64,000 nucleotides of DNA from Eustoma russellianum (Eukaryota > Streptophyta > Magnoliopsida > Gentianales > Gentianaceae), in contig AP025067.1 in assembly GCA_036186865.1 (NCBI GenBank), forward strand, positions 9,900,831 through 9,964,830, written 5' to 3'. A model generated the notes under the pieces. The model was not told the DNA's origin. It was given only the letters and a program-made list of their open reading frames with translations, and ran no database searches. The position numbers were made by a program, and so were the translations under genes. This document shows, one piece after another, positions 62,785 to 64,000 of this stretch. Position 1 is the stretch's first letter, and each line of letters opens with the position of its first letter.

Positions 62785-64000
62785 CTAGGATAAAACATCT
62801 TCAATTGGACTAAGACCCATACGGTTAACATGCTTGTGAAACACAACCGGGTCCACGGCCTTAGTCAAAGGGTCGGCCATCATAGAGTCTGTACTGATAT
62901 GTTTAATACTGATCAGACCACTCTGAATTCTTTCTTTAACATCCAGATACTTCATCTCTATGTATTTCGCTTTAGATGAACTCCGGTTGTTATTTAAATA
63001 TAGCACCGCAGCTTTACTGTCACAGTAAATCCTCATGGAGACAAGATAGTCTCCAATACCTGCAGCCCTATGACAAAATTGCGAAGCCATATCGCCTGAT
63101 TGGATGCATGAAAGTAAGCTACAAATTTTGCCTCCATAGTGGAGAACGCCAATAAGGTCTGTTTCGTGCTTTTCCATGAGATCGCACCTCTGACTAGGGT
63201 AAACACATAACCTGAGGTTGATTCATGCTATCATAGCATCCAGCAAAATCGGAATCTGTATATTTAGTGATCTCTAACTTATCAGATCTCCGATACGTCA
63301 GTACGTGTTGTTTCGTTTCTTGTAAATATTTCAGCACCCTCTTTGTTGCGGTCCAGTGATCCTTACTCGGATCAAAGAGGTATCTGCCTAACATTCCCGT
63401 AATGAATGCCAAGTCTGGTCGTGTACATACTTGGGCATACATTATACTCCCTACTACCGAAGCATAGGGAGTATTCCTCATCTCTGAACGTTCAAACTCT
63501 GTTTGGGGACATTGTTTCAGACTAAACTTGTCTCATCTTGCCACAGGGGTATTAAATGGTTTACACTTATCCATGCTATACCGCTTCAACACCTTTTCGA
63601 TGTATGCCTGTTGTGAGAGACCTAAGATACCTTGGGTACGATTCCTCCGTATCTCAAGTCCCAACACATATGAGGCTTCACCAAGGTCTTTCATCTCGAA
63701 ATGCTTTCTCAGAAAGACTTTGGTGTCGCTCAACATGTTTACATCGTTTGTTGCAAGCAGTATATCATCTACGTACAAGATCATGAATATGAACTTGCTC
63801 CCACTGAACTTTTGATACACGCATTCGTCAATCTGGTTTGCCTCAAAACCGAAGGAGACAACCACTTTGGCGAATTTGAAGTACCACTGTTGAGACGCTT
63901 GCTTGAGCCCATAGATGGATTTTTTTAGTCGACAAACCATGCCTTTTGGATCTCCCACCTCGAATCGAGGCGGTTGAACCATGTAAATGGTCTCTTCGAG
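62785..64000 (-). pseudogene. pol: Copia-X pol, RT and RNase H (cut by window edge, broken)
   Basis: RT (63982 to about 63533) reads DPKGMVCRLKKSIYGLKQAS and contains the catalytic box in MILYVDDILLATNDV. A frameshift lies near 63535. RNase H continues MLGRYLFDPSKDHWTATKRV and TDSDFAGCYDS, shifts again near 63200, and ends KAKYIEMKYLDVKER, HVNRMGLSPIEDVLS at 62785. It is very similar to 4835-5960 but retains codons where Copia-1 has stops. The 5' part lies beyond the window. Confidence 0.92.

Overview
This window is a gene-poor stretch of a flowering-plant nuclear genome, probably a eudicot. It is built almost entirely from nested and decayed transposable elements. The plant assignment rests on TGGTATCAGAGC-type primer-binding sites, a SIRE-like Ty1/copia with a third ORF, a chromodomain Ty3/gypsy, a Tat-type gypsy with an antisense ORF, an L1 LINE with a DUF4283-like ORF1, RTE LINE tails, Au-type SINE remnants and a TRIM. 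No complete host gene is visible. The best host-derived signal is a pair of related 36-codon, exon-like frames on the minus strand (7592-7699 and 17144-17251), each with a conserved upstream TATA box. I cannot name the gene and did not recognise species-specific sequence.

Layout. 1-477: edge fragment of a copia LTR/leader block. 478-7275: decayed plus-strand copia ('Copia-1') with two LTRs, gag, protease, integrase, RT and RNase H. 7276-8650: first copy of the exon/promoter segment. 8651-9658: 1,008-bp hAT remnant with a perfect 8-bp target-site duplication (TSD). About 9709-15630: plus-strand L1 LINE inserted in a microsatellite. 15631-17641: spacer, a foldback MITE candidate and the second exon/promoter copy. 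17642-28260: a 5'-truncated RTE LINE (18-bp TSD) split by a 9.8-kb minus-strand SIRE-like copia (18317-28105, TSD TATGT). 28279-29338: spacer with weak coding-like blocks.

29339-29727: a TRIM (two 163-bp LTRs, TSD CAGAC) inside a copia LTR fragment ('Copia-A'). About 31011-44800: a minus-strand copia ('Copia-B') split by a 9.7-kb minus-strand chromodomain gypsy (33780-43513, TSD GAGGG). 44800-47249: AT-rich spacer with a SINE carrying TSDs. 47250-56039: a plus-strand, pol-less Tat-like gypsy (TSD ATATG) that retains gag, a tandem repeat, an antisense ORF and a nested solo SIRE LTR. 56040-60690: SINE, LTR and RTE remnants and long AAT-type repeats. 60690-64000: a minus-strand relative of Copia-1 ('Copia-X') in which a single LTR has pol on one side and PBS/leader on the other; the leader contains three tandem tRNA-like units.

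None of the pol genes is intact: frameshifts and nonsense codons interrupt all of them. The longest uninterrupted accessory frame is the 422-codon third ORF of the SIRE-like element. Five elements have perfect TSDs, so the order of insertion can be read: RTE before SIRE, Copia-B before gypsy, Copia-A before TRIM, and Tat-like element before the SIRE copy that is now a solo LTR. The most unusual features are the TCGATCGATCGA palindrome arrays shared by unrelated LTR families, the triplicated A/B-box units in a copia leader, two intron-like insertions in the gypsy pol, and the antisense ORF kept in a pol-less Tat-like element.
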